Translations under genes and position numbers: made by a program | Shown here: in pieces, positions 42,459 through 51,388 of the stretch | How positions within the stretch are numbered: position 1 is the stretch's first letter | How the letters are laid out: each line of letters begins with the position of its first letter | NCBI GenBank assembly: GCA_904396495.1 | Contig: CAJFOJ010000054.1 | Span: forward strand, 1-54,185 | Length of the DNA stretch: 54,185 nt | Source of the DNA: an uncultured Oscillospiraceae bacterium | GTDB lineage: Bacteria > Bacillota > Clostridia > Oscillospirales > Ruminococcaceae | Reading direction: 5' to 3' | The notes under the pieces: generated by a model | Database searches by the model: none | Seen by the model: only the letters and a program-made list of their open reading frames with translations | What the model was told of the DNA's origin: nothing

Positions 42459-43196
42459 ATGTTATTACTCGACAAGTCCAGCAAACTTCCCATTTACTAT
42501 CAACTCAAGGAAATCATCAAATCCAAAATACAAGAAGGAGAATACAGGGAGGGCGAGCTTCTCCCCTCGGAACGTGAGTTGTGCGTCCAGTACGACATCA
42601 GCCGTATGACCGTCCGCCAGGCTATTAACGAGCTCCAGGTGGAGGGATACCTCTACAAAGTCCACGGCAAAGGGAGTTTTGTCCGTTCCAACAAGATCGA
42701 ACAGAATTTGGCCTCCCTCACCTCTTTTTCTGAGGACATGCGCCGGATGGGACGGAAGCCCGGATCGAAAATTCTCACGGTGGAAACCCTCAAGGCCAAC
42801 CCGGAAATCGCACAAAAGCTGGGCATCCACATCGGAGACAATGTTTTGCTGTTAAGACGCCTGAGATTTGCAGATCAACAACCAATCTGTATCGAAAAAA
42901 CCTACTTAAACGCAAACCTGATCGAACAGTTCGACATTTTTCAGACCAAAGACTTTTCGCTGTACGAATATTTGCAGAATACCCTTCACATCAAATTAGC
43001 CCGCGCTCATCAAACCATAGAAACCATCTTGTTGTCGGGCAAGGATGCCAGTCTCCTCGCCGTGATGGAAAACTCCCTGGGCCTTTTGATGGAGCGAATC
43101 ACCTACAATGAGAAAAATGAGGCAATCGAATTTGTCCGGTCCATTTACCGTGGAGACACCTACAAGTTTGTCATCGAATTGAAAGCAACCAATTGA
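42459..43196 (+). CDS. GntR family (HutC-type) transcriptional regulator
   Basis: 245 residues: an N-terminal winged helix (PIYYQLKEIIKSKIQEGEY, PSERELCVQYDISRMTVRQ with recognition helix, and the wing KVHGKGSFV), then a UTRA ligand-binding domain (from about residue 85; VLLLRRLRFADQQPICIEKTYL). UTRA regulators answer to a small metabolite, usually a sugar phosphate; the adjacent SIS, ABC and kinase genes suggest the same here. ATG with AAAGGAG upstream. Confidence 0.9.
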   Translation: MLLLDKSSKLPIYYQLKEIIKSKIQEGEYREGELLPSERELCVQYDISRMTVRQAINELQVEGYLYKVHGKGSFVRSNKIEQNLASLTSFSEDMRRMGRKPGSKILTVETLKANPEIAQKLGIHIGDNVLLLRRLRFADQQPICIEKTYLNANLIEQFDIFQTKDFSLYEYLQNTLHIKLARAHQTIETILLSGKDASLLAVMENSLGLLMERITYNEKNEAIEFVRSIYRGDTYKFVIELKATN

Positions 43197-43236
43197 AACG
43201 AGAGTCTATGAAAACAATGAAGAATGGAGGATTTCA

Positions 43237-44592
43237 GTGAAAAAGTTATTGAGTGCCCTATTGGCAACCGCGATGCTAACCGTGTCCCTGTTTGGATGCG
43301 GCCAGAACGACACCCCGTCCGGAAGTTCCGACTCTAATTCCGCTTCCGGCGAGACAGAGACCAAAACCATTAAATTCCTCACCGTAGGCGACCCGTATGT
43401 TGGCGCAATCAAAACACTGTTGCCCGAATTCGAAGAAAAATACAACATCGAGGTGGTGGTAGATTCCGTGCCCTACTTAGATATGCACGGAAAAGCTATC
43501 TTGGAACTCACCAGCGACACCGGTGCCTATGACCTGATCTCGGTCGATAGCCCCTGGATCGGCGAGTTTGCCGAAGGTGGCCATCTTTTAGATCTGACTG
43601 ACCTGGTAGAACGGGACGCGGAAGAGCTTCAGGTGGAAGATTTCCTGCCCGGCGCCTGGGAGGGTCTGGCCCTGTATGACGACCAAATCATCGGCCTGCC
43701 GCTAGCTCCCTATTACATGTACCTCCACTACCGGACCGACCTCTTTGAGGAAAATAACCTGGAAGTCCCGGAAACCAAAGACGAATTTGTCAACGCCATC
43801 CAGACGCTGTATGATCCAGACAACAATCAGTACGGCTTGGCAGTGGCTTTAAAGAGAGGTGCTTCCATCGTCCATGACTGGTGCGCCTACTTCAACGCCT
43901 TCGGCGGCAAGATGTTCAATGACATGCCCAACGACTATTCAACCGGCATCAACAGCGACATTGGTATCCAGACGACTCAGATGTTCAAAGATATGTTGCC
44001 CTATCTGCCGGACGGCGTCCTCCAATATGAAAATGCCGACCGCTGGAATGCATTTATGCACGGCAGCGCTGCGATGACCGCTGTATTTAACGCCAACTCC
44101 CCCCAGTTTGAGACAGCTGAGGACACTCTGGTCGCAGGCAAAGTGGGATACGCTCCCCTGCCCAAGCTTAACGAAGAAGGCGAGAATTCCCTCCCCTTTG
44201 GCGGATTCTCTATTTCCATCAATAAGGACAGCAAAAATATAGAGGAAGCCTGGACCTTTATGAAGTGGATGACCAGCCCGGAAACCGACAAGAAATGGGT
44301 TGACATCCCCGCTACCCCGGGCGTTCCCACCCGTCTCAGCACAGTGACCGATCCGGAGCTGGTGGAGAAATACCCCTACTTCCAGATCATTTACGACGCA
44401 GAAATCAATGGCCAGGCCGATGGCGTCAACTACCGCTCCAGACTGCCTGAGTGGACCAAGATCGAAGAAATTCTGGGACTGGAGCTCAACCTGGCGGTAT
44501 CCGGCGAAAAAGATGTGGAAGAAGCCTTAAACGACGCAGCTGATGAAATCAACCAACTGATGAAAGACAGTGGATATCCTGTAAAAGACTAG
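43237..44592 (+). CDS. ABC transporter extracellular sugar-binding lipoprotein
   Basis: 451-residue family 1 solute-binding protein. The signal peptide runs from MKKLLSALLATAMLTVSLFG to the lipobox Leu-Phe-Gly-Cys (C21), then a Ser/Thr/Asn-rich tether, then the binding domains with YDLISVDSPWIGEFAEGGHL, DDQIIGLPLAPYYMYLHYRTDLFEE and AWTFMKWMTSPETDKKW. Aromatic residues suggest a carbohydrate ligand. GTG start with GGAGG upstream, 40 bases after gntR, and followed by two permease genes. Confidence 0.93.
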   Translation: MKKLLSALLATAMLTVSLFGCGQNDTPSGSSDSNSASGETETKTIKFLTVGDPYVGAIKTLLPEFEEKYNIEVVVDSVPYLDMHGKAILELTSDTGAYDLISVDSPWIGEFAEGGHLLDLTDLVERDAEELQVEDFLPGAWEGLALYDDQIIGLPLAPYYMYLHYRTDLFEENNLEVPETKDEFVNAIQTLYDPDNNQYGLAVALKRGASIVHDWCAYFNAFGGKMFNDMPNDYSTGINSDIGIQTTQMFKDMLPYLPDGVLQYENADRWNAFMHGSAAMTAVFNANSPQFETAEDTLVAGKVGYAPLPKLNEEGENSLPFGGFSISINKDSKNIEEAWTFMKWMTSPETDKKWVDIPATPGVPTRLSTVTDPELVEKYPYFQIIYDAEINGQADGVNYRSRLPEWTKIEEILGLELNLAVSGEKDVEEALNDAADEINQLMKDSGYPVKD

Positions 44593-44666
44593 CTGTAAGC
44601 GGAGGCGGATGTCTTTTCCCCCTTTGGCGTCCGCCTCCCTATGGCGTTTTCTACGAGGTGAAAATT

Positions 44667-45581
44667 ATGACAACACACCCCCGCATTCGCAAGAAACGTT
44701 CTCTCATGCAAAAAGAAAACCGGATTTGGAAACTGATGATCGCACCATCTATGCTCATTCTGGTACTCATGTCCATCTATCCGATGATCTTTAACATCTA
44801 TAACAGCCTGTTCGAGTGGAATTTTGCAAACCCAAATGAACCCAAAAAGTTTGTGGGCCTTCAAAACTTTATCACCACTCTGACAGACACCAATTTCCTG
44901 CAAGCCCTTTTAAACACCCTGATTCTAATGGTGTCCGCCGTTTCGCTGCAATTCATTCTGGGATTTGCCATTGCCCTTCTGTTTAACTACCAGACCCGGG
45001 GCACCAAAATTTTCCGCAGCCTGTTCATCACCCCAACGATGATTACCCCCATCGTTGCCTCGCTCATGTGGCTTTTGATGTACAATTCGGATTATGGAGT
45101 AGTAAAATATCTCTTGACGCTCATTGGAATCGAAAATCCGCCGGCGCTGCTGGCTTCAAAATACCTGGCGATGCCCGCTGTCATTGTAGTGGACGTGTGG
45201 CAGTGGACGCCTTTTGTCACCCTGATTATTCTGGCTGGCCTGACCGCCATGCCAAAAGAGGCCACCGAGGCGGCGAGAGTGGATGGCGCCAACTTTTTTC
45301 AACAGCTCATCCACGTCATTATCCCCTCTCTTAAGCCGGTCATCACTGTCGCCTTGCTGATGCGGGTGATGGACACCTTTAAATTTTTTGAAGTGGTCTA
45401 CATGCTGACCAAAGGAGGTCCGGGGCAGGCTACCGAAACAGTGAGCTATTACGCCTACAAGGTGGGCTTTTCCTTCTTCGATGTGGGCCACAGCAGCGCC
45501 ATTTGTATTATCATCCTCGTGGTCGTGACGATTATCTGCCAAGTGCTTAACAAGTACATGGCAGACGAATGGGAGGTGTAA
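44667..45581 (+). CDS. ABC sugar permease (MalF/UgpA-like)
   Basis: 304 residues with six membrane helices and the EAA loop PKEATEAARVDGANFFQQLIHVIIP, which docks the ATPase. The first helix is followed by an NFANPNEPKKFVGLQNF periplasmic segment typical of the CUT1 family. ATG 44667 with GAGGTG 6 nt upstream. Two bases separate it from the second permease, so the two are coupled. Confidence 0.92.
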   Translation: MTTHPRIRKKRSLMQKENRIWKLMIAPSMLILVLMSIYPMIFNIYNSLFEWNFANPNEPKKFVGLQNFITTLTDTNFLQALLNTLILMVSAVSLQFILGFAIALLFNYQTRGTKIFRSLFITPTMITPIVASLMWLLMYNSDYGVVKYLLTLIGIENPPALLASKYLAMPAVIVVDVWQWTPFVTLIILAGLTAMPKEATEAARVDGANFFQQLIHVIIPSLKPVITVALLMRVMDTFKFFEVVYMLTKGGPGQATETVSYYAYKVGFSFFDVGHSSAICIIILVVVTIICQVLNKYMADEWEV

Positions 45582-45583
45582 CT

Positions 45584-46480
45584 ATGACTGTGGCAAAACA
45601 GGCCAACAGCCGGAGGATTTTCCGCGCAAAATATTTGAAACACATCCTGGCCTTTGCAGCTATCATCGTCATTTTGATTATCTTTCTCTTCCCAGTTTAC
45701 TGGACATTTGCTACTTCGGTCAAAGGAAAGGCGGAAATTTTCGAATATCCGCCCAGTTTAATCCCCAAGACGGTCAGTTTTGATAACTACGCCGCCGTCA
45801 TTTTGGGCCAGAGCAATGACTCGGTAGTGCTCAGCGAAGCCAGCTACTTCAAGTACCTGCTCAACAGCCTCATTGCCGCCGGCAGCGCCTGCCTGGTATG
45901 CATCTTTGTGGGCGCTTTTGGAGCCTATGGCCTCGTGCGGCTCAGAATGAGCCCCAAAGGGAAAAAGAACATCTCCTTCTGGATTATCAGCACCCGGATG
46001 ATGCCGCCTATCGCCGCGGCCATCCCCTTCTACATCATGTTCCGCAACCTGAAGATGCTGGATAATTTGGGCTCCCTCATTATCTCCTACATAGCTTTTA
46101 ACCTCCCCTTTGTCATCTGGACGCTGCAAGGGTTCTTCCGGGAAGTGCCAAACGAGATTTACGAGGCGGCGAAGCTGGACGGCTGCGGGCCTATTTCCTC
46201 CTTTATGCGGGTCGTGCTGCCCCTCTCCCTTCCCGGCATCTTCACCGCCATGATTTTCACCTTTATCTTCTCCTGGAACGAGTTTCTCTTTGCGCTGATC
46301 CTCACCGGCGAGAGCACCAAGACCATGCCGGTTGTGGCAGCCAGTATGTGGTCGGCCGTCGCCTCCCGTTGGGGCGAAATCGCCACAGTGGGCATCACCA
46401 CCATACTCCCCGTCCTGATTTTAACCCTCTGCGTCCAAAAGTATTTTATCAAAGGCATGACCTTCGGCGCCATCAAATAA
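45584..46480 (+). CDS. ABC sugar permease (MalG/UgpE-like)
   Basis: 298 residues, six membrane helices, with the EAA loop PNEIYEAAKLDGCGPISSFMRVVLPLS and a C-terminal FIKGMTFGAIK ending as in MalG-type permeases. It pairs with the preceding permease. No ATP-binding subunit gene is found in the locus. ATG 45584 with GGGAGG 7 nt upstream. Followed by a Gfo/Idh/MocA gene after 16 bases. Confidence 0.93.
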   Translation: MTVAKQANSRRIFRAKYLKHILAFAAIIVILIIFLFPVYWTFATSVKGKAEIFEYPPSLIPKTVSFDNYAAVILGQSNDSVVLSEASYFKYLLNSLIAAGSACLVCIFVGAFGAYGLVRLRMSPKGKKNISFWIISTRMMPPIAAAIPFYIMFRNLKMLDNLGSLIISYIAFNLPFVIWTLQGFFREVPNEIYEAAKLDGCGPISSFMRVVLPLSLPGIFTAMIFTFIFSWNEFLFALILTGESTKTMPVVAASMWSAVASRWGEIATVGITTILPVLILTLCVQKYFIKGMTFGAIK

Positions 46481-46496
46481 GAAAGGATGAATACAA

Positions 46497-47507
46497 ATGA
46501 CTCCATTAAAAGTTGCGGTAATCGGCTGCGGATTCTTTGGCAGCATGCACGCTGAGATTTATTCCAATATGAGCGGCGTCACCCTGGCGGCAGTGGTGGA
46601 CGTTTCCCTGGATCGCGCCAAGGAACTGGCGGCCCGCCTAAACACCGAGGGCTTTGACGACGCCGACGCCGTCATCGAGCGGGACGACATCGATATCATC
46701 GACGTCTGCGTCCCCGACAGCCTTCACACCGGCATCGTCCTCAAGGCGTTATCCTGCAAAAAGCACATCCTCATCGAAAAGCCGCTGGCCGACACATTAG
46801 AAAACGCCGAGGCAATCTTAAAGGCTGCGGAAAACTACCCCAAAAAGCTGATGGTAGCCCATATCTGCCGGTTCGACATTCGATATGTCAAGGCCTATGA
46901 GGCCATTCGAAACGGCGAACTGGGCGAGATTATCTACATCTCCTCCAAGCGCAACAGCCCCACTTTGGGCGCCCACCGCTACGCCAAGCAGTGCAAACTT
47001 ATCACCCACAGCGGCGTCCACGACATGGATCTCATCCGCTGGTTTTTAGGTTGCGAATACAAGTCGGTTTACGCTGTGGGGAGAAAGGTGCGGATGGTCA
47101 AGGAAGGCTATGCCGACGCCTTGGATTCTATTCAGGCTGTCTACACCTTTGAAAACGGGGTGACCTATTCCCTGGAAAACACCTGGGCGCTTCCGGACAA
47201 ATATCCCAGCTATATCGACGCCACCATCAACATCGTCGGCACCAAGGGACAAATCCAGATCGACATGGGAAACCAGGGCTACAACATCTACACCAACGAC
47301 ACCTGTGTCATCGACGACGTCTCCTATTGGCCCGAAGCCCTCGGCGTCCGGTTGGGCGACCTGCGGACCGAGCTGGAACACTTTGTGGACTGCGTGAGAA
47401 ACGACAAACCGCCCCGCTGCTCCCTCCGGGACGGCTACGAAGTAGCTTATGCGGCGGTGAAGACGTTAGAATCCATCGACCGGGGAGAAATCGTGAAAAT
47501 CCGGTAA
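46497..47507 (+). CDS. Gfo/Idh/MocA family oxidoreductase
   Basis: NAD(P)-dependent sugar or polyol dehydrogenase, 336 residues. The Rossmann motif is VAVIGCGFFGSMHAEIYSN near residue 6. EKPLADTLENAE holds the catalytic-type lysine, and THSGVHDMDLIRWFLG has the conserved His-Asp pair. Substrate not readable; it may oxidise the imported sugar before phosphorylation. ATG with AAAGGATG upstream; 19 bases ahead of the kinase. Confidence 0.88.
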   Translation: MTPLKVAVIGCGFFGSMHAEIYSNMSGVTLAAVVDVSLDRAKELAARLNTEGFDDADAVIERDDIDIIDVCVPDSLHTGIVLKALSCKKHILIEKPLADTLENAEAILKAAENYPKKLMVAHICRFDIRYVKAYEAIRNGELGEIIYISSKRNSPTLGAHRYAKQCKLITHSGVHDMDLIRWFLGCEYKSVYAVGRKVRMVKEGYADALDSIQAVYTFENGVTYSLENTWALPDKYPSYIDATINIVGTKGQIQIDMGNQGYNIYTNDTCVIDDVSYWPEALGVRLGDLRTELEHFVDCVRNDKPPRCSLRDGYEVAYAAVKTLESIDRGEIVKIR

Positions 47508-47526
47508 TTTTTAAACGAGGTGCAAG

Positions 47527-49041
47527 ATGAAAACGGTATTGGCAGTCGATTTCGGAACCCAGAGCGCAAAGGCCGCCATTGTAGATGAAACCGGCCAAAT
47601 TCTCGCCAAAACCAAAGCGTCCTACGGGTTTTGCGTCAACCACGGCGGCTTTCTGGAACAAAATCCAGAGGACTGGTGGAAGGCCCTCGTCGCCATGTCC
47701 CACGACCTGCAAAACGCCCAACTAGAGGCGTTTTCCGCCATCTGTGCCGTGGGGATTTCCGCCCAGATGCACGGCGTGGTGGGCATCGATGAAAATGGGG
47801 CCCCGGTAGGCAACTGCATCGTCTGGTGCGACACCCGCAGTACCCTTCAGGCAGAGCAAATGGAAACGGTTAGCCGGGAACAGGGTATTCCCCTCCAAAA
47901 TCCCGCCACCTCGGCCTATACTGCGCCAAAGCTCCTCTGGATCAAGAAACATCAACCGGAAAGCTACGCTAAAATGCGCGCCTTGCTCTACTGCAAGGAC
48001 TATCTCCGCTTTCGCCTTACCGGTAAAATCTCCACCGACGTGAGCGACGCTTCCGGCAGCCTTTTGTACGATTTCTCAGCGGGCGACTGGGACTGGAAGC
48101 TTATCCGGGCGCTGGATTTACGAGAATCCCTCTTCCCGAAGATTGTGGAGAGCAGCGCTCTCGCCGGGGCGATCACCCGTTCAGCTTCAGAGCTCACCGG
48201 TATCCCCCAATCGGCCGTCGTCGCAGCGGGGGCAGGAGATCTGGTCTGTTCCCTGCTCTGCAACGGTATTCTCCACAAGGGGGATATCCTCATAAACCTC
48301 GGTACAGCCGGCCAGATTATGACCACCTGCGAGCCGGATGCCAAACCTCCTTTGGGGGTCCACCGGTTCCAGATGACAGACCGTTCTTCCTCGTTTATGC
48401 TCTGCTCTTTGCAGTCGGCAGCTTACTGTTTGCGGTGGTTTTTGGAAAATGTCTGCCCCATCCCACCCGATGAAGCGGGAAACCTGCCTCCAAACCCCTT
48501 CGCTATTATGGACGAACTGGCGGAAAAACGTCCGGTGGGGAGCAATGGGCTCATCTTCCTCCCCTATTTAAACGGCACCGGAAATCCCCACTTAGATGAC
48601 GATGCGTCGGCCTGTTTTATCGGACTCACCGCCGCCCACACCAAGGACGACATGATCCGGGCGGTGATGGAGGGGGTGGCCTACGGGGTGAACGACGCTC
48701 TACAAAGTATCACAGACGGTATCCCCTCCTCTGTTTTCTTTTCCGGCGGCGGTTCTTATAGCCCTCTGTGGCGCCAGATCATGTCCGACGTTCTGGGCAG
48801 CCCTCTCTGCTGTTCCAAACAGGCGGAAGCAAGTCTCATGGGAGCTGCCATGCTGGCTATGACGGCGGCGGAAGTCTCCCCTTCCCTTTCCGAAGCGGCA
48901 AAACTGCTTCCAAAGCCCCAAATCCAGCAGCCCATTGAGGAGAACAGAATCCGGTATCTGGCCATACAGGCGTTATATCAATCCTGCTACCGGCAAAACC
49001 AGGAGATTTTGAGAAAGCTCAGCCAACTCCGGAAAGAATAA
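47527..49041 (+). CDS. FGGY family carbohydrate kinase (xylulokinase-like)
   Basis: 504-residue ASKHA-fold kinase. N-terminal VLAVDFGTQSAKAAIVDETG is the phosphate-1 motif, VGISAQMHGVVGIDENG and CIVWCDTRS follow, and the C-terminal adenine region SVFFSGGGSYSPLWRQIMSDVL is the FGGY signature 2. Length and motifs fit XylB-type kinases, but the sugar (D-xylulose, L-ribulose or another ketose) is undetermined. ATG with GAGGTG upstream. Last gene of the locus, followed by a strong terminator. Confidence 0.87.
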   Translation: MKTVLAVDFGTQSAKAAIVDETGQILAKTKASYGFCVNHGGFLEQNPEDWWKALVAMSHDLQNAQLEAFSAICAVGISAQMHGVVGIDENGAPVGNCIVWCDTRSTLQAEQMETVSREQGIPLQNPATSAYTAPKLLWIKKHQPESYAKMRALLYCKDYLRFRLTGKISTDVSDASGSLLYDFSAGDWDWKLIRALDLRESLFPKIVESSALAGAITRSASELTGIPQSAVVAAGAGDLVCSLLCNGILHKGDILINLGTAGQIMTTCEPDAKPPLGVHRFQMTDRSSSFMLCSLQSAAYCLRWFLENVCPIPPDEAGNLPPNPFAIMDELAEKRPVGSNGLIFLPYLNGTGNPHLDDDASACFIGLTAAHTKDDMIRAVMEGVAYGVNDALQSITDGIPSSVFFSGGGSYSPLWRQIMSDVLGSPLCCSKQAEASLMGAAMLAMTAAEVSPSLSEAAKLLPKPQIQQPIEENRIRYLAIQALYQSCYRQNQEILRKLSQLRKE

Positions 49042-49051
49042 GATAGACAGG

Positions 49052-49078
49052 AAGGCTCCACCGCTTTGGTGGAGCCTT
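49052..49078. terminator. Bidirectional terminator after the sugar locus
   Basis: AAGGCTCCACC and GGTGGAGCCTT with a 5-nt loop, then CGTTTATTTTTT on plus. It lies between convergent genes. Confidence 0.85.
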
Positions 49079-49081
49079 CGT

Positions 49082-49594
49082 TTATTTTTTGGCACAATGG
49101 TATTCAAAAAATCCCTGCATTACGTCAAAAATCCTATCCCAGTCGTTTCTTTTTCCAAGGTGAAAAACAACCGGCGGCATTCCGACAGAGCTTAGCTTAT
49201 CTGCCATTCGTTTGGACACTGGCGGCAGATTTTCGATAAACTCATCTGAATCCTTCATAAAAACCAAAATAAAGATATCCCCATGGGGATCTGCCCATTT
49301 AATCGACTCTACATCCTCCCAAGATACAAACCCCACTTTGGCATAAGACCACCGGTCGGTAAAACCTTTCTCATTGACGACAAGCAGTCGCTTCGGAAAA
49401 AACGCACATTTAAAGAAAGCGACTGCTGCAACTAAAAACAACAGGGAAAATAACAGCCATTCTACCGCCATATCCACATTTTTTCTCCAGGTATAAAAAC
49501 ACAATCCAAAAAGGGAAATGGCAAATAAAAAAGTAAAGGCAGCAAAAAGAGAGGCGCTTCCCTCTACCTTCCTGGAAACAACAAATTCATCCAT
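49082..49594 (-). CDS. Small membrane protein, possibly STM3941-like
   Basis: 170 residues. Two membrane segments (FAAFTFLFAISLFGLCFYTW and WLLFSLLFLVAAVAFFKCAF) precede a soluble domain, VNEKGFTDRWSYAKVGFVSWEDVESIKW, which resembles STM3941/PH-like membrane proteins. No catalytic residues are evident and the function is unknown. It starts 18 bases after the mgtE stop on the same strand, so it may be in that transcript. Confidence 0.6.
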   Translation of the reverse strand: MDEFVVSRKVEGSASLFAAFTFLFAISLFGLCFYTWRKNVDMAVEWLLFSLLFLVAAVAFFKCAFFPKRLLVVNEKGFTDRWSYAKVGFVSWEDVESIKWADPHGDIFILVFMKDSDEFIENLPPVSKRMADKLSSVGMPPVVFHLGKRNDWDRIFDVMQGFFEYHCAKK

Positions 49595-49612
49595 CTCGGA
49601 TTTTCCCTTCCC

Positions 49613-50947
49613 CTATATTTTAAGCAGCGCCAGCGCCACGTTGAAAAACACAAAAATCGAGCATGCATCCACAATCGTAGTAATCAGCGGGGATGCCATG
49701 ATGGCGGGGTCAAGTTTTACCTTCTTCGCCGCCATTGGCAGCATGCAGCCGATGGCCTTGGAGATACAAACGGTACAGAAAAGGCTGATTCCCACCGTAA
49801 GTGCAATAGGGAAGGAATGATATCGGATAAAAATCCAGACAATATTTAAAACTGCTAAAGCCGCCCCAACTAATAGCGAGACCTTAAACTCCTTAAACAC
49901 TACCCGGAAAAAATCCCGAAGCCGGATTTCCCCCAGCGCCATACCGCGGATAATCAATGTAGCGCTCTGGGAGCCGCAGTTTCCGCCGGTGTCCATAAGC
50001 ATGGGGATAAAGGAAACCAGCAGCGGAATAGCGTTAAACGCTTCTTCGTAATGGGAAATAATCCCTCCGGTAAGGGTAGCCGACACCATTAAAATCAGCA
50101 GCCAGCCAATCCGCTTTTTTGCATGGACATAAGCCGGGGTTTTCAGATAGGTGTCCTCTGAGGGCGACATCGCCGCCATCTTTTCAAAATCCTCGGTGTT
50201 TTCCTCTTGGATGACATCCACAGCATCGTCGATGGTGATAATGCCGACGAGCCGCTGCTCATTGTCGACAACTGGCAATGACAGTAAGTCGTATTTGCGG
50301 AACAACTCGGCGATCTGCTCCTGGTCGTCTGAAGTGCGGGCAAAGATAACGTGATCTTCCATGATGTCGCCGATGTGCTTGCCGTAGTCGCTTAGAAGAA
50401 GATCCTTGGCAGTGACAACACCCTCCAGCACCCGGTTTTGATCCATGACGTAACAGGTGTAGATGGTCTCCTTGTCCACGCCGGTGGCGCGGATGTGTTC
50501 AAAAGCCTCTTTGACCGTCATGTCCTTCTTTAAATCCACAAATTCGGTGGTCATAATGCTTCCGGCGCTGTCTTCCTCGTAGCGGAGAAGCATATTGATG
50601 GTGCTTCTCGTCTCTCCGTCAGATACCTGCAGTACCCGTTTGACCACGTTTGCCGGCATCTCCTCAATCATATCGATGGTATCGTCCATAAAAAGAGTGT
50701 CCAGCACCACTTTCAGTTCCTTATCGGTCAGCGCAGCAATCACGTTTTGCTGAACCTCCGGCGCCATGTAGGCGAACGCCTCCGCAGCTGTCTCTTTGGG
50801 CAGAATGCGGAACAGCTTAATCGTTTCCGACCCGTCTAGTTCCTCAAAGACCGATGCGATATCCACCGGGTTCATCTCTTCGAGAATGGCACGGGCCTCG
50901 TGGAATTTTTTCTCATCGATGAATTTCAATACTTCTTTTGCAGCCAT
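49613..50947 (-). CDS. mgtE: Magnesium transporter MgtE
   Basis: Mg2+ channel, 444 residues: N-terminal helical superhelix domain (residues 1-125, with DIASVFEELDGSETIKLFRILP), two CBS domains (about 135-250; SAGSIMTTEFVDLKKDMTV and DDAVDVIQEENTEDFEKM), the plug helix, then five membrane helices. The pore signature is PLLVSFIPMLMDTGGNCGSQSATLIIRG. ATG 50947 with GGGAGG upstream. Preceded by a leader of about 245 nt (see below). Confidence 0.96.
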   Translation of the reverse strand: MAAKEVLKFIDEKKFHEARAILEEMNPVDIASVFEELDGSETIKLFRILPKETAAEAFAYMAPEVQQNVIAALTDKELKVVLDTLFMDDTIDMIEEMPANVVKRVLQVSDGETRSTINMLLRYEEDSAGSIMTTEFVDLKKDMTVKEAFEHIRATGVDKETIYTCYVMDQNRVLEGVVTAKDLLLSDYGKHIGDIMEDHVIFARTSDDQEQIAELFRKYDLLSLPVVDNEQRLVGIITIDDAVDVIQEENTEDFEKMAAMSPSEDTYLKTPAYVHAKKRIGWLLILMVSATLTGGIISHYEEAFNAIPLLVSFIPMLMDTGGNCGSQSATLIIRGMALGEIRLRDFFRVVFKEFKVSLLVGAALAVLNIVWIFIRYHSFPIALTVGISLFCTVCISKAIGCMLPMAAKKVKLDPAIMASPLITTIVDACSIFVFFNVALALLKI

Positions 50948-50978
50948 GGTTAGCCTCCCTTTCGGGCCGGGCAAAACC

Positions 50979-50998
50979 GCAGGGCGTCAGCGCCCTGC
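50979..50998 (-). terminator. Hairpin just before mgtE
   Basis: On the minus strand GCAGGGCG, loop CTGA, CGCCCTGC, then GGTTTTG. It starts at the final base of the stop codon of a 38-codon frame and ends 32 bases before the mgtE ATG. Terminator or translation-control stem. A CCC-GAAA-GGG stem follows that would partly hide the mgtE ribosome binding site. Confidence 0.55.
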
Positions 50999-51114
50999 TA
51001 AAAGGCTAGCAAAGCGTCAACAGATGCGGGATTTCCCCCGGCCATTTCGTATTTTGACTTTTTCGGATAATCGACTGGGACCGAAGTCCATCTCTTCACA
51101 TCCTTTCTACACAT
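50998..51114 (-). CDS. Leader ORF of mgtE (38 codons)
   Basis: Frame reading MCRKDVKRWTSVPVDYPKK and continuing to NPASVDALLAF, stopping at the foot of the hairpin 50979-50998. Codon use looks protein-like. Its start is unclear: the ATG at 51114 follows the T run of the terminator hairpin, and GTG 51099 is close to AAAGGA. A second overlapping frame starts at ATG 51091 (MDFGPSRLSEKVK, 24 codons, ending 51017) with AAAGGA 9 nt upstream. One of these may be a sensor leader peptide. Confidence 0.35.
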   Translation of the reverse strand: MCRKDVKRWTSVPVDYPKKSKYEMAGGNPASVDALLAF

Positions 51115-51144
51115 AAAAAGAAACAGGAACTCCTCCTGTTTTTT
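51112..51144 (-). terminator. Terminator-like hairpin in the mgtE leader
   Basis: On the minus strand AAACAGGA, loop GGAGT, TCCTGTTT, then CTTTTTATG. The arm and loop include AGGAGGAG, a potential ribosome binding site. Another stem, TTTAATCG/CGATTAAA, lies just upstream at 51147-51168. Confidence 0.65.
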
Positions 51145-51197
51145 GGTTTAATCGGGCGCGCGATTAAATAAGAAAGCGTATTACCGCTTATGGAGAT

Positions 51198-51226
51198 AGT
51201 ATAACGCAAATTTAATCAAAAAGCAA
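51198..51226 (-). promoter_or_regulatory. Sigma-A promoter of mgtE
   Basis: On the minus strand TTGCTT (51226-51221), a 17-nt spacer and TATACT (51203-51198). Start near 51191. The divergent secreted-protein gene has a TATAAT at about 51350 on plus. Confidence 0.7.
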
Positions 51227-51388
51227 GGAGTTTGAGGAAATTTATTTAAATTCTAGGAAAATAAAATTTTATCAAAAATTTTGGAAAAAATGAAACCAAA
51301 ATTACGGTAAAAGAGTATTATTCATGTGGCATTATTATCAGTAAATTGATATAATGAAAAAATCTATCAGAAAGGAAGAAAAACAACC

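Noticed and set aside
50948..51226. M-box riboswitch upstream of mgtE
   Set aside because: I compared the leader by eye with the known M-box conserved blocks and could not find them; a covariance search would decide.
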